From positions 202,877,750-202,941,749 of the forward strand of contig NC_134570.1 of assembly GCF_050947875.1 (NCBI RefSeq): 64,000 nt of DNA. The letters are read 5' to 3'. Shown piece by piece: positions 59,202 through 64,000 of the stretch (position 1 is its first letter; each line of letters begins with the position of its first letter). Source of the stretch: Dermacentor variabilis. Its lineage: Eukaryota; Arthropoda; Arachnida; Ixodida; Ixodidae. The notes beneath the pieces were generated by a model. The model ran no database searches, was not told the DNA's origin, and worked only from the letters and a program-made list of their open reading frames with translations. Made by a program: the position numbers and the translations under genes.

Positions 59202-59531
59202 CGACGGTCGTGAAGACGATGCATCCCATAGAAAGTGCGATGGAAATGGCTGCCTGTCCGACGCATCCACTTCCCGAATGAATGAGCACGGATTCTCCAG
59301 GACGCATGTGCCCACGCACGAGGAGGGCATAGTAGGCTGTGGCATAGGCCATCGGTACGGTGGCTGCCTGCTGAAGGCTCCACGCTTCGGGCACTTGCCA
59401 CAAGACACTTGTGTCCACAGCCACGGCAGTGGCCAAGCCCTGCGCTGCCAGAAGGCCCATGACTCTGCGCCCACTGTGGTCGAGGCCAGAGAATTCCATG
59501 CCAAAGAGCAATTCACCAGTGGCGAGATCAC
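59202..59531 (-). CDS. FASN: Fatty acid synthase exon: N-terminal half of enoyl reductase domain
   Basis: This exon encodes about 109 codons of the ER domain of animal type I fatty acid synthase, the cytosolic multienzyme that elongates acyl chains from malonyl-CoA using NADPH. Visible family motifs are GMEFSG near the start, [12 protein letters not shown] in the middle, and the dinucleotide-binding stretch [11 protein letters not shown] followed by MGC and FTTVG at the end. The 3' boundary is a GTATGTGAG donor just below 59202. The 5' boundary is a TTTTCGTAG acceptor just above 59531, chosen because it keeps the frame and gives a phase that matches the next exon. There are no internal stops. 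In most animal FASNs the loop reads GSGGVG; here the third glycine is cysteine. Both ends split a glycine codon after its first base. The upstream exons (KS, AT, DH) lie outside the window or were not seen. A paralogous FAS-like gene is possible; a bacterial PKS is not, because of the introns. Confidence 0.9.
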
Positions 59532-59715
59532 CTACGAAAACCAATGTTGGAACTTGGGCGAATGAATCAGCATTCAGGAGCCGTGAATAGCACTGTCAAT
59601 AATTAATTTAGTGCTGTATGTAGTGTATACAAATAGTGGCACTAAACTGACGTGGCCGACATTGTTCATTGCAACTATACGCCCATGAACATATTTCTGA
59701 ACAAACGAACGGAGT
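59532..59715. other. Upstream flank of the 59202 FASN exon
   Basis: Intronic sequence upstream of the acceptor on the minus strand; nothing recognised. Confidence 0.5.
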
Positions 59716-59717
59716 AA

Positions 59718-59860
59718 CCCGCCGTGGTGACTTCGCGGCGTTGGTGTTGCGCTGCCAAGCACGAAGTCGCGGGATCCCCTGGTGCTAAAAGTTAATTCGA
59801 AGTACTCCACTACGGCGTGCCCCATAATCAAGTCATGGTTTTGACACGTAAATATCCAGA
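59718..59860 (+). mobile_element. Tick tRNA-derived SINE, copy 4, internally deleted
   Basis: Head region GGCGTTGGTGTTGCGCTGCC, then AAGCACGAAGTCGCGGGATC resembling copies 1 and 2, then a jump to the 3' part (CTACGGCGTGCCCCATAATC, then TTTTGACACGTAAAT). The central core with GTGCACGTTAAAG is missing. No clear duplication. Confidence 0.72.
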
Positions 59861-59982
59861 AATAAATTTAGTGGATGGAGTGAAAACAATAACTCTTGTC
59901 TATTTGCATTAGTCACAATATAATCCATTACCATGCTGGGAATTTGCTTTAGCAGGGGCAAGTAATACACGCTTTGCCACAT

Positions 59983-60177
59983 TGAGAATGGGGAGTCGAC
60001 TGGCTTTATTCTAAAGTAAAATCAGGTTTGCCGAGTGGGTGTGGTGGCGCCCCAGACGAGCAGCCACCTCACCTACACGAAAGAGAAAACTGCGGAATCA
60101 ACCCCACTTGGAGGCCAGGCGAGGTAGCTGGATTTCCCAGAAGTGGGGACAACGTATAGTGACAGACGATCGCTACA
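59983..60177 (-). repeat. Gypsy-E 3' LTR and polypurine tract
   Basis: On the minus strand the LTR starts TGTAGCGATCGTCTG at 60177. It holds AGAATAAAG near 60010 (polyadenylation-type signal) and probably ends at a CA near 59983, giving about 195 bp, like Gypsy-D. The purine run AGGGTGGGGTGGGGGGA (60196-60180) precedes it. The left edge is inferred because the partner LTR is outside the window. Confidence 0.72.
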
Positions 60178-60240
60178 AGTCCCCCCACCCCACCCTAGAA
60201 TGCCGTAGGCTTAGGTGTGAATGCTGGAAGCAATGACGAG

Positions 60241-62960
60241 TTAATATTCAAGATAGGCTGGTTTCCCGAAGTCACATGACACTGTCTCTTTGCCGCGTAC
60301 GCAGGGTGTCTTCCAACCGGGAAAACCGGGAATGCTCAGGGATGTTGAATAGTCTGGAAATACTCAGAAAAAACTGAGCGAACTTTATTCAACGGGAATG
60401 GAAGTCGCCCTAATGCTGGCTCGAGTAAAAGAAAGAAATCGCAACGAATTCTTTTTGACGCCGTGTCGACGGCTGGAGGAGTTGCCACTGCAGTCAACGA
60501 CCGATTTTCTGGACGCCTAATTTTTGGGGCCTGCTCTATTAATGCGGATGGCTTCGCGGCACCACTACGTACGTCACAGACTGTATAAAAATGTCCGAAA
60601 TTTCGCACGCAAGAACCCTTCGCCGTTCAACTTTCCGGACTTTTTCCCGGGACGGCAGGTCCGAAACGGCATTATACAAATCCAATGCCATCGCTTTGAT
60701 TATCTCGCCGCCTTGAACCCACGCTCTCGCACGCAGATCCGCTGGAAACCGTAGCCACCACCGCGGCAACCCGAGGCCTAGCTGCTTCGACGTTCGCTAT
60801 TAAGATTTTAGCCGTTCGGTGCGGTATTGTTTATTCAAAGAATTCGCCGCTGTCAGCAATGGAACCGACTCCGCTTCTCTAATCCTCGCGATTGGCTTCG
60901 AAGCGTAGAAAGCGCGGTGCGATGTATAATGCCGGTCCCGGAAAGGCAGCTTCGCCTGAGAACAGCAATGTTACTTGGTGAAGCATACGTAAAATACTGC
61001 AGTGAAATTTAACTAGCGTGGGAAAGGGAAATTGTGACGGGACACAGTACACATTCCCTAATTATATGCGCGTGCACCTGCCGTCTCACTGATATGCCTA
61101 ACAAGTATACTGGCAGGCCTTCAGAGCTTTTTCGGAGGGGTCTGTAGCGATTCCAGCCCTTAAGGGCAGTAAAAGCATGAATTCATTTTTTCAGACTGCC
61201 CGAATTTTCGGATGCTTTCGCGGCCCCTAAGGAGTCTGAAAAATCGCACGTTGACTGTACAACTCACCAAGAGGATGATTCAAACGGTCCTTGGGGTGAA
61301 CTCGCGGCGAAACGAGCACGAGAACGGAAAGGACTATCACATTGAGGAATTATCGGGAAAGTAGCTGTGCTGCCTCTTCTTTAAAGGAGCTTCAGCACAA
61401 AGTGCAGTTTGTTCGCTGACACCAAGATGCAGGTGACCCTCACCCAAACCAAAATAAACTCTTTGAAGCAGCGAAACGCAACACTGAGCAATCGTGCGCG
61501 TGTTGAGAGTGTGTCAGGTCAGTTGAGGTTGACTTGCCAGCTGCTGCGAGAATCTCAGTTGTGACCAAGTTCGACCTTAATACCAATGAGCTTGCTATGG
61601 CTTAATAGAAATGGCTCATCTCTGAAAATATTTGCTTCTGTATGCATCCCTTCATTCGTATTTGACAATGTTCGACTCAATTCGCAATGCGCTTTACGAT
61701 TTTCTTAAAAGATGGTTTATTCGCTTTGCACTTCATTAACCCCTCCATTCAGTTTTCTTTATTTAACAAAATAAATACTACGCCTTACTATTCAAATTGG
61801 ATTAATTTGTGTTTTTTTTATTCTTAACATAGTATACAGTGGCAGCATCGGTCTACGTGGTGTCAACGCGTCTTCACATAATACAATGTCCTGTGTCACT
61901 CAGGGAATTTCGCAAAGGAATTCTGGGGAAAACCTGGAAAACTCTGGAATTTGAAAATGCCAACTTGGTAGGCACCCTGGTACGTCAGTCTTCAAGGTTT
62001 TCCCTGAACGCAAAACCACACGAAAGGGGCCTTCGTAGGAAGGAGTCAATGGTGGCTTGAGAGAGTCCCGCCGCAGAAAGACGTGCGTGGTTGTGTACAT
62101 TGTCGGGGAACTAAAGACAAACTGCCCGCGCGCAATACGTGGGATTGTAATTCGAAGTTGGTCTAGCCACGAAGGTAGGCTAAGTGCTGCGTGGCAACTG
62201 GAGGAGTTCCTTGCTGGGTGCCGATAAACTGCCCTGCCACGCGGATTACTGACCCATAGAGCATCTCGGCTGCGCTGACTACAAGGTCATACTTGATTGT
62301 TCGCAGGCCCACTAGTACTAGGGGTAGCCTTTCCACCGAATGTTGTCCGTCGAGCATCCACGCCATTGCTCTATGGACGGTAAGCCGGGATGTTATCAAG
62401 GCGCGTGCCGAGCAGTCTCACCAGGGCAGAAAACGTGCTTTGGAATTGTCTGCCTTGGTCAGTAGTTATTTGCAAAGGACAACCATACCGTGGCACCCAC
62501 GTAGCAACACATTCGGCACTGATGTATTGTAGAGGCGTCGCCTCAGGCCACTTCGAGTACGGTGGACACACGTGAGGAGGTACCTGAAACCTTGGCAGGG
62601 TGGAAGAGGCCTCACGAGTTCTAAATAGACGTGGTATAAACGGCTCTCTCATGGTTGAAACAGCTGCATGGCTGAACGCGTGTGCCGAGCCACTTTCACG
62701 GCTAGACAGGCTCGACTGCTTTTTGCCCAGCTTCGAATAATTTTTGTTGATATTTCTAGCCAGACGAAGCGTTCTGTGATAAGCCTCTGTGTTGCTCTGA
62801 TGCTGGGATGGCTTAGCCCGTGCTGTGAATCAAATATCGGCAGCCAAAACTGATGGGTCACGAACGGGCGAGGCGCTGCCTGCGATGTGTCGCACGTGAC
62901 GATTATTGTGTAGGGAAGCAGTACCTCTGCAAGCTGGAGCGAAGAGCCCGTTTCCCGCAA
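60241..62960 (-). pseudogene. Gypsy-E integrase, interrupted by a DNA element
   Basis: HPSIRATQRLITERFVW (zinc-binding region, near 62800), KWPEATPLQYISAECVA and TTDQGRQFQSTF (catalytic core, 62540-62430), VERLPLVLVGLRTI near 62320, then FLRRDSLKPPLTPSYEGPFR near 62060-62000. The frame reaches the DNA element at 61980 and continues at 60301 to a TAA at 60241; removing the insert with one GTACG keeps the frame. Earlier parts contain frameshifts. Confidence 0.85.
60302..61979. mobile_element. 1.68-kb non-autonomous DNA transposon with CAGGGTG ends
   Basis: Left end CAGGGTGTCTTCCAACCGGG; the inverted right end reads CAGGGTGCCTACCAAGTTGG. Near both ends are degenerate repeats of the type CAGGGAATTT and GGAAAACC. 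The perfect 5-bp duplication GTACG lies at 60297-60301 and 61980-61984. No transposase was found inside. It interrupts the Gypsy-E integrase. The superfamily is not assigned. Confidence 0.85.
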
Positions 62961-63490
62961 TTACCGCAGCACGGGGTACTTTTGCGGGGTGGAGGTTATA
63001 GCATGAAAATCCACAGGGCCAGCAAGCCACAGCACCGATCCGCGACAGTGCATCAGCAGCCTGATTTTCGTTCTCAGAGATATGGCGGATGTCCGTAAAA
63101 AATTCGGAGATAAAAGAAAGTTGCCGAAGCTCATGTTCTGAGTATGAGGAACTGTTGTTCCTGAAAAGGGAGGTTAACGGCTTGTGGTCGGTCAGAATAT
63201 AAAAGATATAGCCTTCAAGAAAAAAATAGAAATGCTTGACAGCGCAATAGATGGCCAACATCTCCCTTCCGAAAGTGCTGTAGCGAGCCTTTGTGGGTTT
63301 GATGTGCTTTTAAAAGAAATCCAGCGCCCTCCAGTCTTTGCCATCATGCTCGTGTAGTACTGCACCCACTGCCGTGGTTGACGCATCTACCATAAGGTGA
63401 GTTGGGGCGTCGGGCAACGGATGAATCAGCAACACTGCAGTAGCCAACCGCGTTTTGGTTTCCTGCAAGGAGCGTTCGTGCTCTGAGAAC
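62830..63490 (-). pseudogene. Gypsy-E RNase H remnant
   Basis: The minus strand has a frame-shifted VDASTTAVGAVL-type start near 63390-63350, then MLAIYCAVKHFYFFLEGYIF, ILTDHKPLTSLF and NENQAADALSRI in a 143-codon frame (63261-62830). This is the RNase H and tether of CsRn1-like elements. Confidence 0.82.
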
Positions 63491-63497
63491 CAGTCAG

Positions 63498-64000
63498 TCA
63501 GTCAGTATTTTTTTTTTCACTATGCAAAAACATCTGTGAAAAAGTAAAGACGGCGAAAAAGCTGTGGATACTGCAGCTTGCCTCACCAGTGTGAGGCAGG
63601 CTGTTTTTGAGAGTCATGACGCAGCAGGTCGGTAAGCAGCTGAAGAACTTACGCACAGCTGGTATGAAGCGTATATAAAAATTTATGAGCCCCGGAAACT
63701 CGCCCAACATTCGGGAGTAGGTTGGAGGGTGAATTCCTCGTTTGCTCCCACCTGCGATTCCAATGGCTTGCTGTCATGGGGTGAAATGCGATGGCCTAGG
63801 AAATCATGGCGTTCAACTCCAAAAATGCATTTCTGGGGCTTTACGACCAGGTCATGTTCATCCATTCACTCAAAGAGAAGGCGAAGGTGCTCTTTATGCT
63901 CTTGTGCTCTTCGTTTGCACGACTAGTAACGAGAATGTCGTCAAGGAAGACGAAAATTAACTGGAGTCTGCGCGTAACCTCGTCCATGAACATGTGAAAA
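63498..64000 (-). pseudogene. Gypsy-E reverse transcriptase, 3' part (runs off right edge)
   Basis: At the edge the minus strand reads FMDEVTRRL and VFLDDILVTSRANEEHK with the catalytic DD intact (about 63940). After a frameshift come MDEHDLVVKPQKCIFGVERH and DFLGHRIS (63865-63800), then GLINFYIRFIPA near 63690. A short unrelated stretch with a CAGT repeat and a poly-T lies about 63494-63600. Confidence 0.82.

Larger units (their letters stand above)
59983..64000 (-). mobile_element. Gypsy-E: 3' part of a CsRn1-like Gypsy element (runs off right edge)
   Basis: Minus-strand element. RT is at the right edge, then RNase H, integrase, a polypurine tract and one LTR. The LTR begins TGTAGCG like Gypsy-D, and the RNase H and integrase match Gypsy-D in style, so both are CsRn1-like. 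The integrase C-terminus is interrupted by a 1.68-kb DNA element. Stops and frameshifts are present. Confidence 0.87.

Overview
This window is eukaryotic and animal. It most likely comes from a hard tick (Ixodidae). It holds four spliced exons of an animal-type fatty acid synthase, several copies of a tRNA-derived SINE resembling the tick Ruka family, Ty3/Gypsy elements of more than one clade, decayed LINEs, DNA-transposon remnants, and long (GT)n, (TA)n and (CCT)n arrays. No bacterial or organellar gene organisation is present. The organism call is an inference from family recognition; no search could be run.

The only host gene I can support is on the minus strand. Four consecutive exons encode the enoyl reductase (ER) domain and the start of the ketoreductase (KR) domain of FASN: 59531-59202, 57520-57401, 20611-20256 and 19407-19054. 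Splice sites, codon phases and protein order all fit. The second and third of these exons are separated by an intron of about 36.8 kb (20612-57400), which holds most of the window's transposable elements.

The main structure inside that intron is one old minus-strand Gypsy element (Gypsy-B), scattered from about 49.83 kb down to 24.79 kb. Its parts occur once each and in the right order: gag N-terminus, gag C-terminus with zinc knuckle, protease, linker, reverse transcriptase, RNase H, integrase. They add up to only about 4.5 kb and are pushed apart by later insertions: Gypsy-D (42219-49355, itself split by LINE-4), LINE-3 (36912-41439), Gypsy-C (30548-36485, with a SINE in one LTR), LINE-2 (about 28285-30255), a GC-rich piece of unknown class (about 26886-27610) and a SINE (26054-26292). 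Several of these carry target-site duplications, and deleting an insert plus one duplication copy restores the host element's reading frame.

Layout outside Gypsy-B: 1-3.2 kb, a dispersed repeat and unrecognised sequence; 3.2-7.4 kb, Gypsy-A, complete with LTRs and a 5-bp duplication; 7.4-17.6 kb, mostly unrecognised, with a hAT-like MITE, a hAT transposase remnant and a LINE tail; 17.7-18.8 kb, a second copy of the dispersed repeat abutting a truncated mariner; 19.05-20.6 kb, two FASN exons; 22.0-22.7 kb, a foldback palindrome; 23.1 kb, a THAP-like fragment; 50-57 kb, microsatellites and LINE fragments, one with a MITE inside; 57.4-59.5 kb, two FASN exons with a LINE between them; 59.98-64 kb, the 3' part of Gypsy-E (minus, runs off the right edge), split by a 1.68-kb DNA element.

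Almost all transposon coding regions carry stops or frameshifts. The longest uninterrupted ones are in LINE-4 (474 codons) and LINE-6 (406 codons).
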